From Rhodoplanes azumiensis (GTDB taxonomy: Bacteria; Pseudomonadota; Alphaproteobacteria; Rhizobiales; Xanthobacteraceae): 64,000 nucleotides of DNA. The notes below the pieces were generated by a model. It was not told the DNA's origin, did not search any database, and saw only the letters and a list, made by a program, of their open reading frames with translations. The stretch covers positions 62,001-126,000 of the forward strand of contig NZ_JBHUIW010000004.1 of the NCBI RefSeq assembly GCF_042682915.1, written 5' to 3'. Position 1 is the first letter of the stretch. The number at the start of each line of letters is the position of its first letter. Below are positions 8,485-16,547 of this stretch, one piece after another. The position numbers and the translations under genes were made by a program.

Positions 8485-9566
8485 CCGAGGCCGCGGCCCG
8501 CCATCCCGCCCTCGTGGCGCGCAGCGGTCCGCCGGGCCTGCGGGCGCTGCCACGCTGGGTCGTGATCGTCGGGCTCGCGCTGTTGCTGCTCGCCGCCGCC
8601 GTCGCCTCGGCCGGTATCGGGGCGGCCGGCATCCCGCCCGGCCGTCTCCTCGCCGCGCTCGGGCTCGCCGACGGCACCGCCGCCGACATCACCCGCGATC
8701 GGCTGATCCTGGTCTCGATCCGGCTGCCCCGGGTCGCCATGGCGATCGCGGTCGGGGCGCTGCTCGCCACCGCCGGCGCGATCATGCAGGGCCTGTTCCG
8801 CAACCCGCTCGCCGATCCGGGCCTGGTCGGCGTGTCGGCCGGCGCCGGCCTCGCGGCGGCGACGACCATCGTGCTCGGCGACAAGCTCCTGGGGAGCTTC
8901 GGGCCGGACGCGCTGCCGCTCGCCGCTTTCGTCGGCGCGCTCGGCGTCACGGCGCTGCTCTACCGCATCGCCACCCGCGAGGGCCGCACCTCGATCGCGA
9001 CACTCCTGCTCGCCGGTCTCGCCGTCGCGGCCCTGGCGGGCGCCGGCACCGGCCTGCTCGTTTTCCTCGCCGACGATCGGCAGCTGCGCGACATCACGTT
9101 CTGGACGCTCGGCTCGATGGCCGGCGCCACTTGGCCGAAAGTGTGGGCGATGCTGCCGTTCCTGGCCGCCGTGCTGGCCTCGCTGCCGATGATCGCGCGC
9201 GGCCTCGATCTGCTCGTGCTCGGCGAGGCCGAGGCGTTCCACATGGGCGTGCCGGTGGAGAGCCTGAAGCGCTTCGCCATCGTGCTGATGGCGGCGGGGG
9301 TCGGCGCCGCCGTGGCGGCGAGCGGCGTCATCGGCTTCGTCGGCATCGTGGTGCCGCATCTCCTGCGTCTCGTGATCGGGCCCGGCCACCGCATGCTGCT
9401 GCCCGCCGCCGTGCTGTTCGGCGGCCTCGTGCTGCTGATCGCCGACACGATCGCCCGCACGATCGCGGCGCCGGCCGAGCTGCCGGTCGGCATCGTCACG
9501 GCACTGATCGGCGCGCCGTTCTTCCTCGCGCTCCTGCTGCGCCAGCGCGCCGTGGTGGGCCTATGA
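8481..9566 (+). CDS. hmuU: Hemin ABC transporter permease HmuU
   Basis: FecCD/BtuC-type inner-membrane permease. The roughly 361-residue protein starts with a membrane segment after PRWVVIVGLALLLLA and shows the family landmarks RLPRVAMAIAVGALLATAGAIMQG, NPLADPGLVGVSAGAG (in parts) and a late GFVGIVVPHLLR coupling segment. About nine to ten hydrophobic helices can be counted. The ATG at 8481 was chosen because it overlaps the hmuT stop (ATGA); a GTG three codons earlier is also in frame. Translationally coupled to hmuT and hmuV. Confidence 0.93.
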   Translation: MTEAAARHPALVARSGPPGLRALPRWVVIVGLALLLLAAAVASAGIGAAGIPPGRLLAALGLADGTAADITRDRLILVSIRLPRVAMAIAVGALLATAGAIMQGLFRNPLADPGLVGVSAGAGLAAATTIVLGDKLLGSFGPDALPLAAFVGALGVTALLYRIATREGRTSIATLLLAGLAVAALAGAGTGLLVFLADDRQLRDITFWTLGSMAGATWPKVWAMLPFLAAVLASLPMIARGLDLLVLGEAEAFHMGVPVESLKRFAIVLMAAGVGAAVAASGVIGFVGIVVPHLLRLVIGPGHRMLLPAAVLFGGLVLLIADTIARTIAAPAELPVGIVTALIGAPFFLALLLRQRAVVGL

Positions 9567-10387
9567 CCCTGATCGCGGCGACCGGCGTGACGGTGCGAGC
9601 GGGACGGGCGACGCTGCTCGACGGCGTCGATCTCGCCGTCGCGCCCGGCGAGACGGTGGCGATCGTCGGCCCCAACGGGGCCGGCAAGTCGACGCTGCTG
9701 CGCGTGCTCTCCGGCGACATCCGCCCCGTCGCCGGGACGGTCGTCCTGAAAGGCACGCCGCTCGGCGACTACGCGCCGAAGGCGCTCGCGGGCCATCGCG
9801 CCGTGCTGTCGCAGAGCATCGCGGTGGCGTTCCCCTTCACGGTCGACGAGGTCGTCCGCATGGGGGCCGGCGACGCGCACGGGCCGCACGCCGACGCGCT
9901 GGTCGAAGCCGCACTCGCCGAGGTCGATCTCTTGCCCTGCCGTGACCGCATCATCACGACGCTGTCGGGCGGCGAGCAGCACCGCGCCCATTTCGCCCGC
10001 GTGCTGGTCCAGCTCGCCCGCGGCGAGGCGGATCACGGCCCCGGCCTCCTGCTGCTCGACGAGCCGACCGCGGCGCTCGATCTGCGCCACCAGATCGACT
10101 TCGTCGCGACGACGCGGGCGCGCGCGAAATCCGGAACCGCGATCGTCGCCGTGCTGCACGACCTCAATCTCGCGGCCGCGTTCGCCGATCGGGTCGTGGT
10201 GATGCACCGCGCCGGCATCGCCGCGTCGGGTCCGGCCCAGAGCGTCATCACGGCCGAGATGCTGGCCCGCGTGTTCGAGGTGGAGCTGGCGAGCTGCGGC
10301 CTGCCGATCGGCACGCCTTGCGTGCTGCCGCACATGATCACGCCGCGCACCGGGCGACCGGTCGGCGGCGCGCGCCCGAGGAGCTGA
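9563..10387 (+). CDS. hmuV: Hemin ABC transporter ATP-binding protein HmuV
   Basis: ATPase that powers HmuU. 274 residues; Walker A GPNGAGKS at 36-43, signature LSGGEQ, Walker B LLLLDEPTAALD and an H-loop in VAVLHDLNLAAAFADR. Start ATG overlaps the hmuU stop as ATGA, so the hmuTUV genes are translationally coupled. The C-terminal tail is basic and Pro/Gly-rich and probably not part of the ABC fold. Confidence 0.93.
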   Translation: MTLIAATGVTVRAGRATLLDGVDLAVAPGETVAIVGPNGAGKSTLLRVLSGDIRPVAGTVVLKGTPLGDYAPKALAGHRAVLSQSIAVAFPFTVDEVVRMGAGDAHGPHADALVEAALAEVDLLPCRDRIITTLSGGEQHRAHFARVLVQLARGEADHGPGLLLLDEPTAALDLRHQIDFVATTRARAKSGTAIVAVLHDLNLAAAFADRVVVMHRAGIAASGPAQSVITAEMLARVFEVELASCGLPIGTPCVLPHMITPRTGRPVGGARPRS

Positions 10388-10405
10388 CGGCGCACGGAGG
10401 GGGGA

Positions 10406-12481
10406 ATGCAGGGGATTGCGACACGGCAGGCCGCGGGCGGTCAATCCGGCCCCGCGCATCCGCACGGCGGTGGTCACCCGCACGCCGGCGGACATCCGCA
10501 CGGCAGCAGCCCCCCGCACGGGGGTGGCCACGCCTCCGGCGGGATGCGCGATCACCCGGCCTCGGCGCCGCAGACCCTCGAGTCCTTCCTGGTGCCGCCG
10601 GGGCGCGACGCGCTGACCCAGGCCTTCTCGGGCCGCAGCTTCGCGCCACCGTGGCGCGGCAGCACGGCGATCGATCCGGCCGAGACCGAGGCGGTTCTGG
10701 CCCGGGTGTTCGAAACGCCGCGCGAAGAACCGGCGCTCGCCTATCTGCACGTGCCCTACTGCCAGAGCCGGTGCCTGTTCTGCGGTTTCTTCCAGAACGT
10801 CTGGCGCCCCGAGGCGGCCGCGGCCTATGTCGACGACATCGTCGCCGAGGTGGCGGCGCGCGCGGCGACGCCGCTGGTCGCCTCGGCGCCGATCGCCGCC
10901 GTCTATATCGGCGGCGGCACGCCGACCGGCCTGCCCGCCGCCGGGCTCGCCCGGCTGGTCGCGGGCCTGCGCACCCATCTGCCGCTCGCGACGGATTGCG
11001 AGGTCACGCTGGAGGGACGCGCCTACGACTTCGGCCTGACCAAGGCCGTGGCGGCGATCGGGGCCGGCGTGAACCGCATCTCGCTCGGCGTGCAGAGCTT
11101 CGACACCACGATCCGCCGCCGGCTCGGCCGTAAGCTCGCCGAGGAGGAGCTGCGGGCCGCGATCGGCGAGCTCGTCGCGCTCGGACGTGCCAAGATCGTC
11201 TGCGACCTGATCTACGGCCTGCCCGGCCAGACCGAGGAGACCTGGGCGCGCGACCTCGACACCGTGGCCGCGCTGGGGCTCGACGGCGTCACGCTCTATG
11301 CGCTCAACATCTGGGGCGGCGGCCCGCTGTCGCGCGCCATCGCGGCCGGCAAGCTGCCGCCGGCGAGCCCGATCGCGCGGCAGGCCGAGGCCTATGCGGC
11401 CGGCGTGGCGCGCCTGACCGCGCTCGGCTTCCGCCAGGTGTCGCAGTCGCATTTCGTCCGCTCCGACGCCGAGCGCAACGTCTACAATGCCGGCATCAAG
11501 CGCGGCATGCCGTGCCTCGCCTTCGGCCCCGGCGCCGGCGGCCAGGCGCACGGCGTGCGCTGGCGTAACGTCATCGAGATCGAGCGCCGCCGCGCCCTGC
11601 AGGCGCAGGGCCGCGCGCCGGTCGAGGGCCTGTCGCGCATGCCGGCCCGCTACGCCGCCCAGGCGGCCATCACGGCCGGGCTGGAGAGCGGCCGCGTCGA
11701 CCTCGCGGCCGTCGACCGCCTGGCGCCCGGCTTCGCCGCCGCGGCCGCGCCGCTGCTCGCCAACTGGCGCGAGGCCGGTCTCGTCGTCCCCGCGAACGCG
11801 GCGGAGGGCGAGGGCGGCGGCGCGCACGACAGCGCGCACGGCGGCGGCCTCTTGCGCACCACCACGGCCGGCGCCTTCTGGATCACCAATCTCACCAGCG
11901 GCCTCTACGCGGCGCTCGACCGCGCCGCCGAGCCCTCGCCATCCTCCAAGGAGCCTCCCATGACCAACACGGCCGTCGCCCCCGCCCCGTCGCCCGACGC
12001 GCTCGCGGCGCAGCTCGCCGCCAACCCGGACGGCGTTCTCGAAGTCCTGGCCCGCCAGCACGGCGTCTCGACGCTCGAGGCGACCCGCATGCTGCCGGCG
12101 GAGAACTGCACGTTCGCGCCGGCCGACAAGTTCGCCGACGTGATGGGCGAGCTGACGACGTGGGGGACGATGCTGTTCATCGTCCACACGCCGAGCATCG
12201 TGCTCGAATGTGCCGGCGCGATCCCGCCCGGCGAGTTCGGCCGCGGCTACTTCAACCTGCACGGCGACAGCCCGATCGGCGGCCACATCAAGGCCGACCG
12301 CTGCACGGCGATCGCCTTCGTGCGTCGCCCGTTCATGGGCCGCGAGAGCTGCTCGATCCAGTTCTTCGACGGCGACGGCGAGGCGATGTTCAAGATCTTC
12401 GTGCGCCGCCTGCCGGACCGCAGCATGGACCCGGAGCAGGTGGCGAAGTTCGAGGCGATGCGGGTGCGGCTGGCGGGGTGA
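10406..12481 (+). CDS. HutW-HutX in-frame fusion: radical SAM heme-utilization protein joined to cytosolic heme carrier
   Basis: One uninterrupted 691-codon frame. Residues about 55-505 are HutW/ChuW: an HVPYCQSRCLFC segment gives the radical SAM cysteines C119, C123 and C126, followed by an AVYIGGGTPTGLP SAM-binding segment and GRKLAEEEL/DLIYGLPGQTEETW typical of the HemN-like group. ChuW opens heme anaerobically with methyl transfer to give a linear tetrapyrrole. Residues 519-691 are HutX/ChuX/HugX, a cytosolic heme-binding carrier of about 173 residues, normally a separate gene. No stop codon separates them. An AAGGAG site and ATG at 11960 within the frame would also allow separate HutX. 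Residues 18-42 are His/Gly-rich with eight histidines. Start chosen for GGAGGGG directly upstream. Confidence 0.88.
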   Translation: MQGIATRQAAGGQSGPAHPHGGGHPHAGGHPHGSSPPHGGGHASGGMRDHPASAPQTLESFLVPPGRDALTQAFSGRSFAPPWRGSTAIDPAETEAVLARVFETPREEPALAYLHVPYCQSRCLFCGFFQNVWRPEAAAAYVDDIVAEVAARAATPLVASAPIAAVYIGGGTPTGLPAAGLARLVAGLRTHLPLATDCEVTLEGRAYDFGLTKAVAAIGAGVNRISLGVQSFDTTIRRRLGRKLAEEELRAAIGELVALGRAKIVCDLIYGLPGQTEETWARDLDTVAALGLDGVTLYALNIWGGGPLSRAIAAGKLPPASPIARQAEAYAAGVARLTALGFRQVSQSHFVRSDAERNVYNAGIKRGMPCLAFGPGAGGQAHGVRWRNVIEIERRRALQAQGRAPVEGLSRMPARYAAQAAITAGLESGRVDLAAVDRLAPGFAAAAAPLLANWREAGLVVPANAAEGEGGGAHDSAHGGGLLRTTTAGAFWITNLTSGLYAALDRAAEPSPSSKEPPMTNTAVAPAPSPDALAAQLAANPDGVLEVLARQHGVSTLEATRMLPAENCTFAPADKFADVMGELTTWGTMLFIVHTPSIVLECAGAIPPGEFGRGYFNLHGDSPIGGHIKADRCTAIAFVRRPFMGRESCSIQFFDGDGEAMFKIFVRRLPDRSMDPEQVAKFEAMRVRLAG
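11948..11962 (+). promoter_or_regulatory. hutX: Internal ribosome-binding site and start codon for HutX
   Basis: AAGGAG (11948-11953), six bases, then ATG (11960) in the same frame as HutW. Translation from here would give a free 173-residue HutX beginning MTNTAVAPAPSPDALAAQ. This suggests a recent loss of the hutW stop codon, or dual production of fused and free HutX. Confidence 0.65.
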
Positions 12482-12497
12482 ACGAGGCGCCCCGCCG

Positions 12498-12630
12498 CCT
12501 CTCCCCTCATGGTGAGGAGCGGCCGAAGGCCGCGTCTCGAACCATGCGGCCACCTCATCGGCGACATGGTGCCGTGGCCGTCCTCGCCCTTCGAGACGGC
12601 CGCTGCGCGGCCTCCTCAGGGTGAGGACGG
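12498..12630. repeat. Palindromic intergenic repeat, family B (copy 1)
   Basis: Two inverted copies of a unit with CTCATGGTGAGGAGC, a GGCCGAAGGCC hairpin and a TCTCGAACCATGCGGCCACC end, facing CCTTCGAGACGGCCGC and CCTCCTCAGGGTGAGGACGG. It lies between the convergent ends of the hutWX and phnE genes. Related copies at 19453-19616 and 54078-54191. Confidence 0.7.
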
Positions 12631-12656
12631 TGCAGCGTCGGGCGTCGTGTGGCCCC

Positions 12657-13475
12657 TCAGATGATCGCGTGCCGCACCTTGGCCGACACCCACTCGCTGA
12701 CCAGCACGGTGGCGATCACGACCAGCAGGATCAGGCTCACCTGCGACCAGGCGAGGGTGTTGAGCGAGGCCTCGAGCGACAGGCCGATGCCGCCGGCGCC
12801 GACCAGGCCGACCACGGCGGACTCGCGGATGTTGATGTCCCAGCGGAACACCGTGATGCCGGCGAAGGCCGGCATCACCTGCGGCACGATGCCGTAGTCC
12901 ATCACCTGCAGGGCGGAGGCGCCGGTCGCCTGCATGGCCTCGACGGGCGCCGGGTCGATCTCCTCGATCGCCTCGTAGATCAGCTTGCCCATGAAGCCGA
13001 CCGAGCGCAGCGCGATCGCGACGATTCCGGCGAGCACGCCGGGGCCCAGGATCGTGACCAGCAGCAGCGCCCAGATCAGCGAATTGATCGAGCGCGACGC
13101 GACGATGATCAGGAGCGCGACCGGGCGCACCAGCGCGACGCTCGGCGTCGTGTTGCGGGCCGCCAGCGCGGCGACCGGCACGGCGATCGGCAGCGCCAGC
13201 AGCGTGCCGAGCGTGGCGATCGCCAGCGTGTCCCACAGGGGGCGCAGGAGCTCGCCGAGATAGGACCAGCGCGGCGGCACCATGCGGGCGCCGATGTCGG
13301 CGGCCTGCCGCGGCGCGTCCCACACGAAGGCCCAGATGGTGTCGCGCGTCATCTCCTCCCAGGCGGCGACGACGAGCGCGACCAGCAGGAACCACGCGAC
13401 CCAGCCGAGGAGCGCGCGCCTGCGCGTGGTGCGCCGCCACACCGGCGTGCCGTCGATGGCGCGGCTCACCGGCAT
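12657..13475 (-). CDS. phnE: Phosphonate-type ABC transporter permease (second PhnE)
   Basis: Inner-membrane permease of a phosphonate/phosphite/phosphate-ester importer. 272 residues with about six membrane segments and the PhnE signatures IEEIDPAPVEAMQATGAS (EAA-like coupling loop) and NIRESAVVGLVGAGGIG. Start ATG overlaps the stop of the upstream phnE (ATGA). Last gene of phnDCEE. The two permeases probably form a heterodimer. Confidence 0.92.
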   Translation of the reverse strand: MPVSRAIDGTPVWRRTTRRRALLGWVAWFLLVALVVAAWEEMTRDTIWAFVWDAPRQAADIGARMVPPRWSYLGELLRPLWDTLAIATLGTLLALPIAVPVAALAARNTTPSVALVRPVALLIIVASRSINSLIWALLLVTILGPGVLAGIVAIALRSVGFMGKLIYEAIEEIDPAPVEAMQATGASALQVMDYGIVPQVMPAFAGITVFRWDINIRESAVVGLVGAGGIGLSLEASLNTLAWSQVSLILLVVIATVLVSEWVSAKVRHAII

Positions 13476-14284
13476 CACTGGATCCTCTTGCGCACCAGGC
13501 CGGAGCCGTACTCGGCGGCCATGACGATGGCGATGATCAGGATCAGGATCGCGGCGGCGCTGCCGTACTCGTAGCGGTCGAGCGCGGTGTTGAGCGTCGC
13601 CCCGATGCCGCCGGCACCGACGATGCCGACCACGGCGGACTCGCGGAAGTTGATGTCGAGCCGGTAGAGCGACAGGCCGATCAGCCGCGGCATCACCTGC
13701 GGCCGCACCGCATAGTCGACGAGCTGCAGCCACGAGCTGCCGGTCGCCCGGATCGCCTCGACGGGCGCCGGGTCGATGTCCTCGATGTCCTCGGCCAGGA
13801 GCTTGGCGATGAAGCCGATGGTGGCGACCGTCAGGGTGAGGAAGCCGGCGAACGGGCCGAAGCCGACCATGGCGACGAACAGGATGGCGACGATCACCTC
13901 GTGGAAGCTGCGCGACAGCGCGACGACGGCGCGGCAGACCAGATAGACGGGCGGCGGCGCGAGATTGCGGGCGGCGCCGATGCCGATCGGGATCGCCAGG
14001 AAAATGCCGGCGACCGTCGACGTGACCGTCATGGTGAGACTCTCGCGCATGCCTTGCACGATGTCGCCCCAGCGACTGGAAAAGTCCGGCGTCATGAAGC
14101 CGGCGAGCAGACGGGCGGCGCGTGGCACGCCTTCCGCGAGGCGTGCCCAATTCACCTCGACCGAGCCGACCGCGACGACAAGATAGAGGATCGCGCCGCC
14201 GTAGAGGACGACACGCAGCCACGGCCGCACGATGAAGGGCGGGCGCCGCCAGCGGTCGGGATAGGAGGCGGCGGCGAGCGTCAC
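13475..14284 (-). CDS. phnE: Phosphonate-type ABC transporter permease (first PhnE)
   Basis: 269-residue permease, paralogous to the gene immediately downstream. It shows the same EDIDPAPVEAIRATGSS coupling loop and NFRESAVVGIVGAGGIG segment, with an N-terminal membrane helix at about 22-42. It starts four bases after phnC ends and its stop overlaps the next start, so translation of the permease pair is coupled. Confidence 0.92.
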   Translation of the reverse strand: MTLAAASYPDRWRRPPFIVRPWLRVVLYGGAILYLVVAVGSVEVNWARLAEGVPRAARLLAGFMTPDFSSRWGDIVQGMRESLTMTVTSTVAGIFLAIPIGIGAARNLAPPPVYLVCRAVVALSRSFHEVIVAILFVAMVGFGPFAGFLTLTVATIGFIAKLLAEDIEDIDPAPVEAIRATGSSWLQLVDYAVRPQVMPRLIGLSLYRLDINFRESAVVGIVGAGGIGATLNTALDRYEYGSAAAILILIIAIVMAAEYGSGLVRKRIQ

Positions 14285-14288
14285 GGCG

Positions 14289-15152
14289 TCACTCGGCGGC
14301 GGCGCGCAGCGCGGCCATCGACGTCACGGAGGCGGGCGCGGAACGGCCGGCGGACCCCGGCCCCGAACCGTCGTCCTCCGCCTCGGCATCACCGGCGCGC
14401 GCCGTGCGGGTCCAATCCTCCTCGCCGTAGATGCGGGTCAGCACGGTCGCGTCGAGCCCGGACGACGGCCCGTCGTAGACGACCTCGCCGGCCTTCAGCC
14501 CGACGATGCGGCCGAGGAACATCTGGGCGAGCGCGACGTCGTGGATGTTGACGATCGCGGCGAGGCGGCGCTCGGCGCAGACCTCGCCGATCAGTCGCAT
14601 GATCTGCCGCGACGTCTTCGGATCGAGGCTCGCGGTCGGCTCGTCGATCAGCAGGAGGTCGGGATCCTGCAGCAGCGCGCGGGCGATGCCGACGCGCTGG
14701 CGCTGTCCGCCGGAGAGCGCGTCGGCGCGCTTGTCGACGTGATCGAGGAGGCCGACGCGGTCGAGCGTCGCGAAGGCGTTACGCACGTCGGCGGGCGGGA
14801 AGCGGCGCGCCAGGCTGCGCCAGAACGGGACCGTGCCGAGCCGACCGGCCAGCACGTTCTCCATCACGGTCAGCCGCTCGACCAGCGCGAACTCCTGGAA
14901 GATCATGCCCATGCGGCGGCGCAGCCGGCGCAATGCGCGACGCGACGCGCCCGTCACCTCGTCGTCGCCGAGGAAGATCCGGCCGGACGTCGGCTCGACC
15001 AGCCGGTTGACGCAGCGGATCAGCGTCGACTTGCCGGCGCCCGACGGGCCGATCAGGCCGATCACCTCGCCGGCCGGCACCACGAGGTCGACGCCGCGCA
15101 GCGCGGCGTCGCCGGTGCGGTACTGCTTTCGCAAGCCCTCGATCCGCAGCAT
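14289..15152 (-). CDS. phnC: Phosphonate-type ABC transporter ATP-binding protein
   Basis: 287-residue ABC ATPase. Walker A GPSGAGKST, Q-loop in RMGMIFQEFALVERL (a PhnC hallmark), signature LSGGQRQRVGIARAL, Walker B LLLIDEPTASLDPKTS and H-loop VNIHDVALAQ. A non-conserved acidic and Ser/Ala-rich tail of about 40 residues follows the ABC fold. Sits between phnD and phnE. Confidence 0.92.
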   Translation of the reverse strand: MLRIEGLRKQYRTGDAALRGVDLVVPAGEVIGLIGPSGAGKSTLIRCVNRLVEPTSGRIFLGDDEVTGASRRALRRLRRRMGMIFQEFALVERLTVMENVLAGRLGTVPFWRSLARRFPPADVRNAFATLDRVGLLDHVDKRADALSGGQRQRVGIARALLQDPDLLLIDEPTASLDPKTSRQIMRLIGEVCAERRLAAIVNIHDVALAQMFLGRIVGLKAGEVVYDGPSSGLDATVLTRIYGEEDWTRTARAGDAEAEDDGSGPGSAGRSAPASVTSMAALRAAAE

Positions 15153-15205
15153 GCGGGATCAGCCCTCGCCCGTGTCGGTGCTCGCGCGCACGACGCCTCG
15201 GCGCG

Positions 15206-16180
15206 TCAGCCCTTGCAATCGTAGGAGATGCCCATCGCCTTGTCGATGTCGCGCACCACCTCCCAATGCTGCTTGTAGGTGATCGGGATGAACTTCTCCT
15301 GCGGCGGCTCGGTCGACTGGAACTCCTTGAGGAGATCGCTGCCGGTCCAGTCGAACGAGAAGAACGCCTCCTTCACCTTGGCGGCGAGTTCGGGCTTCAG
15401 GTTGTAGACCATGCCGTAGCCGGTGGTCGGGAAGGTCTGCGACTTGTAGATCGAGACGAGCTGGTCCTTCTTGACCACGTTGCGGGCCAGCATGCGCAGC
15501 ATCACCGAGTTGGCGATCGCGGCCACCGGATAGTCCTTGTTGGCCACGCCGATCACCGAGTTGTCGTGCTTGCCGGAGAACACCGGCTCGTAGTCCTTGC
15601 CGGGCTCGAGTCCGAACTTCTCCCGCAGCAGCGCCGACGGCGCCTTGTAGCCGGAGTTCGAGGTCTGCGACGTGAAGGCCATCTTCTTGCCGCGGATGTC
15701 CTCGGGCTTGGTCACGCCGGAGCCCGGATACGTGATGATCTCCATCTCGTAGCCGTACTCGCCCTTGAGCGAGGCCATCATGGCGAAGGGCACGAAGCCG
15801 GCGCAGTTGACGGCGATCGGGTTCGAGCCGGTGTTGAAGCCGGCGACGTGCAGGCGGCCGGCCCGCATCGCCTCGAGCTGGGCGGCGTTGGACTGGACCG
15901 GGAAGAACTGCACCTTCTTGCCCGTCACCTTCTCCATGTGGCGCAGGAAGCCGTCCCACACCTTGGCGTAGACGGCGGGATCCTCGACCGGCGTGTAGGC
16001 GAAGATCAACGTCGCGGGGTCGACCCACTGCTTCGGATCGGTCGGCGCGTCGGCGACGAGGTCGCCGTCGGCGTCGGTGTAGCGGGCGTCGAGCGCGGCG
16101 GCGGTGAACGGCTGCAGGGCGAGGGCAAGGGCGCCGAGAAGGGCGCCGAGGCGGCGAACGCGCATCGCGGAGATCTCCAT
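15206..16180 (-). CDS. phnD: Phosphate/phosphonate ABC transporter substrate-binding protein
   Basis: 324-residue periplasmic binding protein with a signal peptide (about residues 6-29, ending ALA/LDA). The fold-typical segments FAYTPVEDPAVYAKVWDGFLRHMEKVTGKKV (in parts), AGRLHVAGFNTGSNPIAVNCAGF and GKKMAFTSQTSNSGYKAPSALL mark the PhnD/PtxB/HtxB family. No C-P lyase, phosphonatase or phosphite dehydrogenase gene is close by, so the ligand (phosphonate, phosphite or another phosphate analogue) is open. A second ATG at 16165 (MRVRRLG) is an alternative start. A Pho-box-like site precedes the gene. Confidence 0.9.
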   Translation of the reverse strand: MEISAMRVRRLGALLGALALALQPFTAAALDARYTDADGDLVADAPTDPKQWVDPATLIFAYTPVEDPAVYAKVWDGFLRHMEKVTGKKVQFFPVQSNAAQLEAMRAGRLHVAGFNTGSNPIAVNCAGFVPFAMMASLKGEYGYEMEIITYPGSGVTKPEDIRGKKMAFTSQTSNSGYKAPSALLREKFGLEPGKDYEPVFSGKHDNSVIGVANKDYPVAAIANSVMLRMLARNVVKKDQLVSIYKSQTFPTTGYGMVYNLKPELAAKVKEAFFSFDWTGSDLLKEFQSTEPPQEKFIPITYKQHWEVVRDIDKAMGISYDCKG

Positions 16181-16264
16181 GTGCGGCCCGCCGCGCGCCG
16201 GCGGCGGTCCGACGACGCGCCGCGGCCGCGGCCGGGATCCGACCCGGACGCCTAGGCCGCTCGT

Positions 16265-16282
16265 ATTACAGTGATGTGACGG
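16265..16282 (-). promoter_or_regulatory. Pho-box-like site upstream of phnD
   Basis: Read on the minus strand: CCGTCAC, four bases, CTGTAAT. Against the PhoB consensus CTGTCAT-N4-CTGTCAT this matches 11 of 14 bases. It lies 85 bases before the phnD start, a suitable distance for phosphate-starvation control. Inference from motif only. Confidence 0.5.
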
Positions 16283-16364
16283 CTGCGACGGATTCGCCCG
16301 GCGAGGCCCAAAGCGACCCGCGTCTTTCTCGACTTTGCCTATTTGTTCGGCATGCCGACCTGTC

Positions 16365-16374
16365 TTGTATGCAA
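16365..16374. promoter_or_regulatory. Candidate FCD-family GntR operator
   Basis: TTGTATGCAA is a near-perfect palindrome of the TTGTATACAA type used by FCD/VanR-group GntR regulators. It lies 173 bases before the peptide-binding protein gene, in the divergent gap shared with phnD, and a GntR-FCD gene closes the same transporter cluster at 22762. The rest of this gap (16181-16547) shows the Pho-box-like site and no coding sequence. Confidence 0.4.
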
Positions 16375-16547
16375 TGAGAGTGGAGCCTCGGCGCCGCGGC
16401 AGCCTCGCACGGCTTCCCTCGCCACGCCCGTTCCCATCGGAGATTCAGCAGGTTCGCCGGATCGACCCGGCGCCCGCGCCGAGTTGGCACGCCGCTTGCG
16501 GGAGGTCTCACGCCCCGCGCCCCCGCCCTGCCATTCGGAGAACGAGA

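Noticed and set aside
8960..12553. 1197-residue antisense open frame across hmuU, hmuV and hutWX
   Set aside because: Typical GC-rich shadow: low-complexity Arg/Ala/Gly composition, no domain, and it spans four certain genes.
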